Origin: JAFKFI01 sp963795435
GTDB lineage: Bacteria > Pseudomonadota > Alphaproteobacteria > Acetobacterales > Acetobacteraceae
Assembly (NCBI GenBank): GCA_963795435.1
Contig: CAWCHV010000007.1
Location: forward strand, 930,001 to 994,000
DNA length: 64,000 nt
Reading direction: 5' to 3'
Positions within the stretch are counted from its first letter, which is position 1. Each line of letters starts with the position of its first letter. Position numbers and translations under genes: made by a program. Shown here one piece after another: positions 26,290 to 34,878 of this stretch. The notes below the pieces were generated by a model. That model was given only the letters and a program-made list of their open reading frames with translations, was not told the DNA's origin and did not search any database.

Positions 26290-26351
26290 TGTGAGGGCGA
26301 AAGCTGAATGGCTGAGCTACTCGACCGTGACCGGCGGGTGCCTGCCTGATG

Positions 26352-27161
26352 CTAATGCCTGAGCAAATGGAGATGACCATCGGGATCGCGTAACAACGCA
26401 TCCCGGTCTGCTAGCCAGACGATCCGCGTCGCCGCAACATCATTCGCCTCCAGCCGACCGGCGGGGCGGCCGCGCGGGGTGCGATACGCGAGTAGCTCGA
26501 GATGCGGCGTATCTCGGCGCGGCATCATCGGCACGACATCGACGATTGGATCGCTAAGCCCATCCAGCGCTGCCTGCGTAACCCCCTGATTGAGAGTTGG
26601 CCCGCGCACCGAAAGGCCCAGTCCTTCGTAAAAGCGGCGACTCGTGCCGGCATCCGAAACGCTGATCGCCGAGTGATCGATGCCGAGGAGCCCAGCGCCG
26701 CGCCAACGGCTTCCGCTCTCGGGTGGAAATTGTAAGAGCTCGAGCGGATGGCCCTCCGGGTCGCGAAGCTTGACCGCAGTCACGTCGCCAGCCGAAGCCG
26801 GAAGCTGCACCGCGCCATGCGTCGAAATAGGCAATGCCCCGAGCGCCTCGGCCCGCGCCCAGGCGGCTGCCGCATCGTCGGTGACAAGTGCCAGGTGTTG
26901 AAAGCAAAGATCGGCGCTGGTCGCGCCGGCCGGGTAAGGCCGCCCCGGCGCCTCGAACTCGTCGAGATCGAGGCGCTGCTCGCCGAGATGAAGGTGCAAC
27001 CGCGTGCCGCCACAGGCGAGGCCCAGAAGCGCGATCTCATCGCCGGGAATGGCCACGCGCTCACCCACTTTGAAACCGAGTTCTCGATAAAAGTGCGCCA
27101 AGCGCTCCGGCTCGGCCGTAGTCAGCCGGAAGGCGCTGATGGCGACAAGCTCGGCACTCAC
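26352..27161 (-). CDS. VOC (glyoxalase/dioxygenase) family protein with two modules
   Basis: A 269-residue protein made of two beta-alpha-beta-beta-beta VOC modules. Module 1 begins FRLTTAEPERLAHFYRELGF and module 2 begins GIDHSAISVSDAGTSRRFYE. Metal-ligand candidates are seen in HPLELLQF (module 1), DHSAI and HLELLAY (module 2). The family covers ring-cleaving dioxygenases, lactoylglutathione lyases and isomerases. The GTG at 27161 overlaps the stop of the SMP-30 gene (GTGA), so it is the last gene of a coupled operon. A longer start inside that gene is possible. Confidence 0.83.
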   Translation of the reverse strand: MSAELVAISAFRLTTAEPERLAHFYRELGFKVGERVAIPGDEIALLGLACGGTRLHLHLGEQRLDLDEFEAPGRPYPAGATSADLCFQHLALVTDDAAAAWARAEALGALPISTHGAVQLPASAGDVTAVKLRDPEGHPLELLQFPPESGSRWRGAGLLGIDHSAISVSDAGTSRRFYEGLGLSVRGPTLNQGVTQAALDGLSDPIVDVVPMMPRRDTPHLELLAYRTPRGRPAGRLEANDVAATRIVWLADRDALLRDPDGHLHLLRH

Positions 27162-28060
27162 GGCCGAATGCACCCGCGCACGTTCGTGTAGATCGCCATT
27201 AGCCGATGCGAGGCGCATATGAATAGGCGGGCGCGATTGCGGCCGCCGAAGGCGAGATTGGAAACCAGCGAGGGGGTCAGGATCTTCCCGAGCAGATCGC
27301 CCTCGGGGCTAATGCAGTGAACCCCATCGGCCGCGCTCGACCAGATGTTGCCCTGCTGGTCGATACGGAATCCGTCGGCGAAGCCGGGCTCGATCTTGTA
27401 GAAGCGCTCGCCACCCGAAAGCCGACCATCGTCACCGACTTCGAAGCGGCGAATACATTGGCGCGGCTCCGGATCGAATTGGCGGCCGCTCTCGGCGACG
27501 TAGAGGATGCGTTCGTCGGGCGAGAAGGCAAGCCCGTTCGGCCCCTCGAAATCGTCCGCCGCGACGGTGAGGTCGCCTGTCGCCGGATCGAGCCGGTAGA
27601 GCGCCGGCGCGAGCTCGGCCTCCTGCTTGCCACCCTCGTAGTCGGTGTTGATGCCGTAAGGCGGATCGCTGAACCAGATCGAACCGTCGGACTTGCAGAC
27701 GATGTCGTTCGGCGAATTGAGGCGCTTGCCCTGATAATGGCTGGCGAGCACGGTGACCGTCCCATCGAGCTCGGTGCGCGTGATGCAACGGTCATGGTGC
27801 GAACAGCCGATGAGCCGGCCCTGGCGGTCGCGCGCATGGCCATTGGCAAAGCCCGACGGGCAACGGAATGCGGAGATCCCACCAGCTTCGCTCCAGCGCA
27901 GGATGCGGTCGCCGGGCACGTCGCTGACATAGAGGCAGTCGTGATCGGCGAACCACACCGGTCCTTCCAGCCAGCCAAATCCCTCGCCCAAGGTCTGCAA
28001 AGGCGCGTTGGGCAGCACCATCGCGCGAAAGCGATCGTCGATGATCTCGAAGTCACTCAT
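27158..28060 (-). CDS. SMP-30/gluconolactonase family protein
   Basis: A 300-residue six-bladed beta-propeller hydrolase. FGWLEGPVWFADHDCLYVSD gives the first metal-binding Glu region, KRLNSPNDIVCKSDGSIWFS the Asn/Asp pair, and EGPNGLAFSPDERILYVAES the last ligands. Family members open sugar lactones such as glucono- or xylonolactone. Next to a GMC oxidoreductase, which could make a lactone from a sugar or alcohol, a lactone-hydrolysis role is likely. It lies 17 bp after the cupin gene. Confidence 0.88.
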   Translation of the reverse strand: MSDFEIIDDRFRAMVLPNAPLQTLGEGFGWLEGPVWFADHDCLYVSDVPGDRILRWSEAGGISAFRCPSGFANGHARDRQGRLIGCSHHDRCITRTELDGTVTVLASHYQGKRLNSPNDIVCKSDGSIWFSDPPYGINTDYEGGKQEAELAPALYRLDPATGDLTVAADDFEGPNGLAFSPDERILYVAESGRQFDPEPRQCIRRFEVGDDGRLSGGERFYKIEPGFADGFRIDQQGNIWSSAADGVHCISPEGDLLGKILTPSLVSNLAFGGRNRARLFICASHRLMAIYTNVRGCIRP

Positions 28061-28077
28061 GAGCCATCTCTGGCGAG

Positions 28078-28524
28078 CTATGTGATTTGACAGGGTTCAC
28101 GAGGCGGATCGATGTGTAATTGCACCGTCATCAGCACCGCGGGTTCGCTGCCGATCGTGCCCGAGCGATGGCCCTTCTTGCCCTCGGTCTCCTCGCAGCC
28201 CTGATCCTCGCCGAACGAGAACTCGCCCGGTCCTTGCTCGATGCGCGTGCCGTCCATGCTCTCGACCCACCAGCGGCCGGACAGCACGATAATCCATTGC
28301 GGCGCCGGGTTTTCGTGCCAGTCGCCCACCCAGCCGACCGGCTGGACCGTGAACACCACGGTGGAGGAATGCGTGCCCTGCTTGTTGTTCCATTGCGGAT
28401 CCGCTGGGCCAACTCTCTTCAAATCGTAGTTTGTGAGATGACATTGCCGCTGATGGCTAACGCCATCCGCGTCAACCCACAGGTGCCAGTAGGGGATCGA
28501 AGGCTTGGGTCCGGGATCGCTCAT
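28078..28524 (-). CDS. Cupin-domain protein
   Basis: A 148-residue single-domain cupin. The core has FTVQPVGWVGDWHENPAPQW (cupin motif 1 with His) and IIVLSGRWWVESMDGTRIEQ, with GPGEFSFGEDQGCEETEGKK leading to motif 2. Two or three His/Glu residues can bind a metal. It may be a small isomerase, a dioxygenase or a ligand-binding protein of the pathway. It overlaps the DoxX gene by 4 bp. Confidence 0.82.
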   Translation of the reverse strand: MSDPGPKPSIPYWHLWVDADGVSHQRQCHLTNYDLKRVGPADPQWNNKQGTHSSTVVFTVQPVGWVGDWHENPAPQWIIVLSGRWWVESMDGTRIEQGPGEFSFGEDQGCEETEGKKGHRSGTIGSEPAVLMTVQLHIDPPREPCQIT

Positions 28525-28994
28525 GGATGCTCCTGCGAGCTGGCATAGGGATGACTGGAGGCGAGCGGATGGGCAAGGAAGGGCCATAGGCCTGACCCGT
28601 TGGTGCCGATCACGATCAGCAGAAAGCCCGCTCCGAGCGACAGGTTCTTGAGGAAATCCCAGAACAGCGTGCGCCCTTTGCTGTCGCTCGATGCCCAGAA
28701 ATCGCCCTGCGCCCAGAAGCGCTTGTAGAGAATGGCGGTGGCCGCGCAATAGGCCGCCATAATGAGCGCAGCCAGGCGGTCCGCAAAGCCGATGACGACG
28801 CCGAGCGACATGATCACCTCGATGCTGAGCCCGCACACGAGCACCGCCACGGCAAGGAGGCGGGGCTTGAATACCTCTTGTGCCTGCTTCGCGGCGTCGC
28901 CAAAGCCGAGGATTTTGTCGAGCGCGCTGAACGGGAGGAACAACATCACAAGGCCATAGCGCACGATGAGCGCAACGATCGCAGCGGTGCTCAT
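28521..28994 (-). CDS. DoxX-family membrane protein
   Basis: A 157-residue protein with four membrane spans: VRYGLVMLFLPFSALDKILG, then PRLLAVAVLVCGLSIEVIMS, then LAALIMAAYCAATAILYKRF, and a last span after FWDFLKNLSLGAGFLLIVIG. This matches the DoxX/DoxD group, membrane partners of quinone-reducing oxidoreductases. It is coupled to the GMC gene by ATGA overlap, so it may pass electrons from the GMC enzyme to quinone. That pairing is an inference. Confidence 0.85.
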   Translation of the reverse strand: MSTAAIVALIVRYGLVMLFLPFSALDKILGFGDAAKQAQEVFKPRLLAVAVLVCGLSIEVIMSLGVVIGFADRLAALIMAAYCAATAILYKRFWAQGDFWASSDSKGRTLFWDFLKNLSLGAGFLLIVIGTNGSGLWPFLAHPLASSHPYASSQEHP

Positions 28995-30556
28995 TTCATG
29001 CGCTCCGCAATCCGATCGGCGACGCGCAAAGCGTTGGCGATGATCGTGAGCGTCGGGTTCACCGCGCCGATTGCGGGGAAGAAGCTGGCATCGGTCAGAT
29101 AGAGATTGTCGAGTTCGTGCGCCTTGCAATCGAGATCGAGCACCGATGTCGCGGGATCGGTGCCGAAGCGCGCGGTGCCGGCCTGATGCGCGGTGCCGCC
29201 GAGCGGGATGTTCTTGCCCAGGTAAAGTGAGCGCTCGACAAGGAGCGTCTTATGGCCCGCGCGGTTGAGTACCTGTTTGAGCTTTCGTTTGAGATGCTCA
29301 AGCGATTGCCGATTAATCTCGACCAGATCGAGGTGGACCTTGCCATCCTTGTAGTAGACACGGTTCTCAGGATGCGGCAGGTCCTCGGTCTGAAGCCAGA
29401 AATCCATCGAATGGCGGGCCAGCATCTTGAAAGGCGCCTCGGGCAGTCTGTCGAGCCATTTCGGCAACGTCTCGCCGCGGATCTGATCGGAATGGCTGGT
29501 CGCACACATCTGGACCAGTCCGAGCGGATAATCCCAGTCCTCCGCACTGAAATAGAAGTCGCTGAACGCCAGCGTCTTTTGAAAGACGGTCTCGTTGACG
29601 TCAGGCATGATCGCCATCAGGACGCTCATGTTGTGGCGCATGTAATTGCGGCCGACCTGATCCGATCCGTTCGCCAATCCGTTCGGATGAGCGTTGTTTG
29701 CAGAGCGCAACAGCAGCAGGGCTGACGACAGCGCTCCGCAAGCCACCACCACGATATCTGCCGAATAGACTTCTTCCCGTCCCTCCCGCGTGACATGGAC
29801 CGCATCGACAACCCGCCCGGACGGGTCTGTGCTCAGCTTCGACACATTGGCGCCGGTCAGCAGCGTGACGTTCGGATGTTCGGCTAGCATGGGATCGATG
29901 CAGATGACTTGGGCGTCGGCCTTGCCGTTCAGCAAGCAGGGGAAACCATCGAAGAAGCTGCAGCGCATGCAGGTGCTCGTCGGCGTCGGCTTTCCGCCCG
30001 TCTCATCGAGCAGGATGCCGAGCGGAAGATGGAACGGGTGGAGGCCGATGCCGCGCAGGTTGTCGGCGAGTTCGGCGATCTTCGGCTCGTGGCTTACCGG
30101 CTCGTGCGGATAAGGAGCGCTCGCCCAGGGCTCCAGCGGGTCCTCGCCGCGTTGGCCGTGGACATGAAACAGCCGTTCCGCTTGCGTGTAGTAGGGCTCG
30201 AACACATCGTAGCCGAGCGGCCAGGCCGGCGATACGCCGGCGGCATGCACCACCTCGCCGAAATCGCGCTCGCGCAGCCGAAAGAGCGCTGCGCCGTATA
30301 CCTTCGAGTTTCCTCCTACGTAGTAATGCAGGGCCGGGCTGAACGTATCTCCCGCCGCATTCGTCCAGGTCTCGTCGGCCTGATAGGCGGCATCGACAAA
30401 GACAGTCTGCGAGTTCCAGTTTTTTTCGCTGCGGGGCAGGTAGCCTCCGCGCTCGAGGATCAGGATGCGCTTGCCGGTCGGCGCCAAATGGCGTGCAAGT
30501 GAAGCGCCCCCCGGCCCGCTGCCAATCACGATGAGATCATAGTGATCCGAGCCCAC
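28991..30556 (-). CDS. GMC-family FAD oxidoreductase
   Basis: A 521-residue flavoprotein of the glucose-methanol-choline family. The FAD-binding fold is LIVIGSGPGGASLARHLAPT at the N-terminus, then the family signature region YYVGGNSKVYGAALFRLRER. The C-terminal catalytic pair is His in GTAHQAGTARFG and Asn in AVNPTLTIIANAL. No signal peptide is seen. It oxidises an alcohol or sugar, probably to an aldehyde or lactone, and opens the operon GMC-DoxX-cupin-SMP30-VOC. The partner lactonase suggests a cyclic sugar or hydroxylated ring as substrate. Confidence 0.9.
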   Translation of the reverse strand: MGSDHYDLIVIGSGPGGASLARHLAPTGKRILILERGGYLPRSEKNWNSQTVFVDAAYQADETWTNAAGDTFSPALHYYVGGNSKVYGAALFRLRERDFGEVVHAAGVSPAWPLGYDVFEPYYTQAERLFHVHGQRGEDPLEPWASAPYPHEPVSHEPKIAELADNLRGIGLHPFHLPLGILLDETGGKPTPTSTCMRCSFFDGFPCLLNGKADAQVICIDPMLAEHPNVTLLTGANVSKLSTDPSGRVVDAVHVTREGREEVYSADIVVVACGALSSALLLLRSANNAHPNGLANGSDQVGRNYMRHNMSVLMAIMPDVNETVFQKTLAFSDFYFSAEDWDYPLGLVQMCATSHSDQIRGETLPKWLDRLPEAPFKMLARHSMDFWLQTEDLPHPENRVYYKDGKVHLDLVEINRQSLEHLKRKLKQVLNRAGHKTLLVERSLYLGKNIPLGGTAHQAGTARFGTDPATSVLDLDCKAHELDNLYLTDASFFPAIGAVNPTLTIIANALRVADRIAERMK

Positions 30557-30749
30557 GGCTCACCTCCCTCGGTGGAATTGACCCGAGCTATGACTTAGGG
30601 CGTACCTCGTCGCGGTTGCGCCTGACCCGGCGCTCGAAAGGTTGCACCGAAGTCCACGGTACGGCGACGCCCGCTGCCCCGACTGACGATGAGCGCTCGA
30701 CGAAGCCGCTGTGCGAGACCAAATGCGATCAGGAAGACCGCGTTGGCCA

Positions 30750-32061
30750 TCAACGCACCGCGCCGGCAGATGGGGCCGCGGAGCTCCGCCGGACTTCCTC
30801 GGCGGCACTCTGCATTTCGGCAGATTTGGTCTCCGGCATGAAGAACAGAGAAATCAGCAAGGCGGCGAGCGCGATTGCCGCGAGCGCAAGAAAGGCCACG
30901 CTGTAACCTCCATTCACGATGATGAACCCGGCGAGGGTCGTGCTGAATGCGGCACCGACGCCCTGCACCGTGGTCGCGGCGCCAGGGTCACATTGTATCG
31001 GCCGGTGCCGCGCGTCAGGTCGGCGACGATGAGCGGGAATAGCGCCCCAAATATGCCCGCGCCGATGCCATCGAGCACCTGGATTGGTATGACGTGATAG
31101 GGCGAGCTCGCGAGGCTGAACAGTACGCCGCGGATCGGGAGCGCGGCGAAGCCGGCAAGGAAGATCGGCTTGCGTCCCCAACGGTCGGCACGGTGGCCCA
31201 CCAAGAGCGACATCGGCACCATCACCGCCTGCGCGACGACGATCAGGGCCGACATGAAGAGGGTGCCTTCGCCGGTGTTGTTCAACGCGAGCTTCTGGCC
31301 GATGATCGGCAGCATCGCGGCGTTGCCAAGCTGCCACAAGGCAATCGCACAGATGAAGATCAGCAGCGGCCGGCAAGTCAGCAGCGTCCTGAAACCGGAA
31401 GGCCGCCCCTCGTCATGGGCATCGGCGGCGGGCTCCTCCCCAGGCTCGAGGCCGCGAGCGAGTCGGTGATTGATCGCGCGCGGGTTGATGAACGCGGCAG
31501 CGATGATCGCCAGAATGCCGAGGGCACTCACTACCCAAAACAGGCGGCGGTGGTGATGAGATAGCCGAGCGCGCCAGCCACAATGGCTGCAACCACGTTT
31601 CCGGCGTGGTTGAAGCCCTGCATCCGACCCATGCGGTGGGTGAAGAATTTGGGTCCGACCAGGCCAAGCGCGATGGCCGCCGTAGCGGACGGAAAAATGG
31701 CGGCCGAGTCCCCAAGCAGCACCTGCGCGCCAGCGACGATCCCGAAACTTGGGGCCACGGTGACAAAGAAGGCAGCGGCCGCGATCACGCCCGCGGCGAT
31801 CATGATGGCTAATCGCTTCCAGCGCGTCGCGTCGATCAGGGCTCCGGCCGGCGTTTGCGCCACCAACGTGGCGATACCGGAAATCGTCATCACGAAGCCA
31901 ATATCGGCGGCGTTCCAGTGCTCCGAGGTGATGAGAAAAATGGCGAGAAATGGCCCGAGCCCCGACTGCACGTCGGCCAAGCAGAAATTGAGCCAGTCGA
32001 GGGCACGCAGCGATCGCGTTCTCGGTGGCCGATCGCTGACGGATCTGTCATCCTCTAGCAA
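30750..32061 (-). pseudogene. MFS transporter with two frameshifts
   Basis: It starts MLEDDRSVSDRPPRTRSLRA and gives six clean spans to LGYLITTAACFG, then a stop. A missing T near 31535 would restore FWVVSALGILAII. The second part runs to GRYNVTLAP at about 30985, where a missing G would restore NVTLGAATTVQGVGAAFSTT and the end AEEVRRSSAAPSAGAVR. Both lesions are single-base losses in short runs (TTTT, GG). With them corrected it would be a standard MFS protein of about 436 residues, perhaps the carrier for the GMC/SMP-30 pathway. Read error is possible. Confidence 0.82.
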
Positions 32062-32169
32062 TTCTCCACGCCTTGGCCCGAGGATCGAACGAGCGAACGT
32101 TGGACCTATATCCCGAAACCCGCGAGCCCGCTATCTTGCCGGAGTAGTCGACAGCCGGGCACGCTACGG

Positions 32170-33111
32170 CTACGGAGCCTCGTCGCGGATGCATACGATG
32201 TCTGTGGCCAGGAACCGATTGACGGCCAGATCTGTTGATCGCCATTCCCACGCGATCATCGAGGTCAGGTCGGCACCGAGCTCCCACTCGGCGCTTCCGT
32301 TCGCGAGCCTGAGCGTCCTGAGCCGGGAGAGTAGACGAAACATCTCGAAGGCGTACGACCGCCTCGCTGTCCGCATCTCGTCTGGCTCGAACGGACACCG
32401 CTGCACGGGATGCTCGCTGTCCTGCAATGGCCGCTGATGGAATGCCGTCTCTCGAAATGCCGCTTCGAGAGCCTCGCTGGCGTGCGCGCTGCCAAGTCGG
32501 CGTTGAGCGGCGAACAGCGCGCGTACCTCGCCGTCCAGATCCAGGCGAAGCACGGAGCGACTGAAATCGGCGGTTCGGTTCCGCTTGCGCGTTTTGAATG
32601 CCGGGTCTCGCGCGAACATCTGGCCCACCGTCTGCCACTGGCCAAGTCGCTCCTGCGTCGCGGCGATCGCGCGCAGCATCTTCGATGCGTCATCGGTCGC
32701 GTTGGCGCCACGATCGCGCTTGGAGTTGGAGCGGAAGCCGCGATGGCGCGCGATGTGCCCGAGCACGACCGCGAACTCGACGGGCCCGAGTGGCCGTTCG
32801 AGCGCGGCGGCGCGCAGCTCCCAGGGGTCGCAACCCGGAACCTTCAATGCATCCCGGTGCGCCAAAGCGAGAAGGCCATGCTCCTCGAGGATTCGGCGCA
32901 GCCGCGCCATCCGTTGCCGACGACGGCGGATGACTCTCCGCTGGCCTCGGTGCAGCCGCCGCACCGCGTTGGTCGGCGTCCGTTCCTTGTCGGTTTCGGG
33001 CGCATCGAAGGTACGGGCACCGCACCCAATAATTCTGGCTTCATCGTCGCCAAGGTCGAGCACCGCCCATCCGATCGAGGCGATGCCTCCGTCCACTCCC
33101 ACAATTCGCAC
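32170..33111 (-). pseudogene. cas9: Type II Cas9, N-terminal third only (RuvC-I, bridge helix, part of REC lobe)
   Basis: A 313-residue open frame from a GTG with GGAGG 6 nt upstream. RuvC-I is VRIVGVDGGIASIGWAVLD, with the catalytic Asp in place. The arginine-rich bridge helix is RRLHRGQRRVIRRRRQRMAR, and the REC-lobe start has FAVVLGHIARHRGFRSNSKR. FSRSVLRLDLDGEVRALFAA, then HQRPLQDSEHPVQRCPFEPD, and FEMFRLLSRLRTLRL all follow the order of type II-C Cas9 proteins. After about residue 270 the sequence stops resembling Cas9 and ends at 313. HNH, RuvC-II/III and the PAM domain (some 700 residues) are absent. No cas1, cas2 or CRISPR array is seen. It is not IscB-like, since the REC motifs are present. 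Confidence 0.88.
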
Positions 33112-33417
33112 GCTCTTCCTCCCGCCAAGCCACAACTACTCGCTTGACAGTATCAACCATAGCGGGAATACAGGGAGCGGGAAATCCACGGCAAGGTGGT
33201 TTCGGTCCCACTCGAAAGATGACCCCGCTCGGGAAACCGGGCGGGGAATTCCAGCCCGCCCCTCTGGCAGGCAGCGCCCGGCGGATGATCCAGGTTTGCC
33301 GACGGCGGGCCCTGACAGTGCGCGAGTTCGAGACCGGGAGCGTCGTGCACAATTGACCGAAGCGCTCGGCCGCCCGCCCCTGGTCCCGGCCGGGGACAAG
33401 CACTCGGCCAGTCGCGC
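33112..33417. other. Intergenic region upstream of the Cas9 relic
   Basis: 306 bp without a gene. It holds the start region of the Cas9 relic and the end of the box operon. A GC-rich hairpin (GGGCGGG 33239-33245 with CCCGCCC 33255-33261) could end the box transcript. No CRISPR repeat is visible. A tracrRNA-like sequence cannot be judged without a repeat to pair it with. Confidence 0.5.
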
Positions 33418-34866
33418 CTACCCCTCGATCCGCACGTACTCGAACCCGCCCGGCTTGCCGTCCACGCCCCATTTGGGCGGGGCGATCCAGCCGGCGTACT
33501 CGCCCGGCGCTCGCACCGGCACCATCAGGCGCCCGAGATAGTCGCCATCCTCCGCATCCGGCAGGAAGCCGGCTTTCGCATTCGCCCATTCCGCATCCGG
33601 CAGCACCCGCCCGCCGAGATCCGCCTTCAGCCCGGCGAACTCGCCGATGCGGCGGTTGAAGGAGACGTGCGGCAGTCGCAGTCGGTAGTCAAAGCCGGCG
33701 GCCTCGATCAGCCGGTTCCAGCGGCGCAGACCGACCGAGGCGTCGGCCACGAAATCGTCCCGCAGCCGCATGTTGAGCGCCGACAGCGCGGGCACCTGCT
33801 CCTCGCGGATTTCTCCCTCGATCAGCCGCAGCACCGGATAGGTGGCGCCGAGCAGCACGTGGTCGTCGTCGATCCGGTCCTCGTGGTAGCGGCCCTTCAG
33901 CCCGCTGGAAAAGGCGTTGGCCGCATTGGTCGACATTTCGTTGCCGAACAGGTCCAGTGTGAGCGAGAAATGCAGGTTGATCTTCCTCTGCATCAGCGGC
34001 AGGTCGATCACGCCCAACTCGCGCACGCGCTCGACATCGGTCGGATCGGCGATCCCCGCGTCGCGCATCGCCTGGCAGGTGCGCTCGATGATGCGTGACA
34101 CGCCGCTCTCGCCGACGAACATGTGGTGCGCTTCTTCCGTCAGCATGAAGCGGCAGGTGCGGGAGAGCGGGTCGAAGCCCGACTGCGCCAGCGCGCCCAA
34201 CTGCATCTTGCCGTCGCGGTCGGTGAAGGTGGTGAACATGAAGAATGAGAGCCAGTCGGGTGTCGCCTCGTTGAACGCGCCGAGCATCCGCGGCGTGTCC
34301 TGGTGGCCGGAGCGGCGCTGCAGCAACGCCGCCGCCTCCTCGCGCCCGTCGCGGCCGAAATATTTTTGCAGGAGGTAGACCATCGCCCAGAGATGGCGGC
34401 CCTCCTCGACGTTCACCTGGAACAGGTTTCGCATGTCGTAGAGCGACGGCGCGGTGCGGCCGAGATGGCGCTGCTGCTCGACCGAGGCGGGCTCGGTGTC
34501 GCCCTGGATCACCAGCAGGCGGCGCAGCATGGCGCGACATTCGCCCGGCACCTCCTGCCACGCCGGCTCGCCCTTGTGCGCGCCGAACGGTATCGTCCGC
34601 CCCTCCACCGCGGGCGCGAGAAGAATACCCCATTTGTATTCGGGCATCCGCACGTAGCCGAACTTGGCCCAGCCTTCCGGATCGACGCTGACGGCGGTGC
34701 GCAGATAGACCAGCGCGTCCTGGAACCCCTTGGGCCCCATGTCCTTCCACCAGTTGATGTAGCCGGGGTGCCAGGTCTCCAGCGCGCGGCGCACGCGCTG
34801 GTCCTCGTTCAGCCCCACGTTGTTCGGAATGAGGCCGTCATAGTCGACGTTGAGGCCGTCGGGCAT
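33418..34866 (-). CDS. boxB: Benzoyl-CoA 2,3-epoxidase, subunit B (BoxB)
   Basis: A 482-residue diiron oxygenase. With the reductase BoxA it turns benzoyl-CoA into 2,3-epoxybenzoyl-CoA using oxygen and NADPH. The start MPDGLNVDYDGLIPNNVGLN and ALETWHPGYINWWKDMGPKG are strongly BoxB-like. The diiron ligands are in NVEEGRHLWAMVY and MLTEEAHHMFVGESG (two EXXH pairs). Full length and intact. It is followed by no boxA: the next sequence is the Cas9 relic. boxC lies 12 bp upstream in the same operon. Confidence 0.95.
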   Translation of the reverse strand: MPDGLNVDYDGLIPNNVGLNEDQRVRRALETWHPGYINWWKDMGPKGFQDALVYLRTAVSVDPEGWAKFGYVRMPEYKWGILLAPAVEGRTIPFGAHKGEPAWQEVPGECRAMLRRLLVIQGDTEPASVEQQRHLGRTAPSLYDMRNLFQVNVEEGRHLWAMVYLLQKYFGRDGREEAAALLQRRSGHQDTPRMLGAFNEATPDWLSFFMFTTFTDRDGKMQLGALAQSGFDPLSRTCRFMLTEEAHHMFVGESGVSRIIERTCQAMRDAGIADPTDVERVRELGVIDLPLMQRKINLHFSLTLDLFGNEMSTNAANAFSSGLKGRYHEDRIDDDHVLLGATYPVLRLIEGEIREEQVPALSALNMRLRDDFVADASVGLRRWNRLIEAAGFDYRLRLPHVSFNRRIGEFAGLKADLGGRVLPDAEWANAKAGFLPDAEDGDYLGRLMVPVRAPGEYAGWIAPPKWGVDGKPGGFEYVRIEG

Positions 34867-34878
34867 GATGGTTCCTCC

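Noticed and set aside
32170..33111. IscB or IsrB ancestor instead of Cas9
   Set aside because: The REC-lobe motif HIARHRGFRSNSK and the later HQRPLQD...C-FEP order belong to Cas9. There is no PLMP domain.
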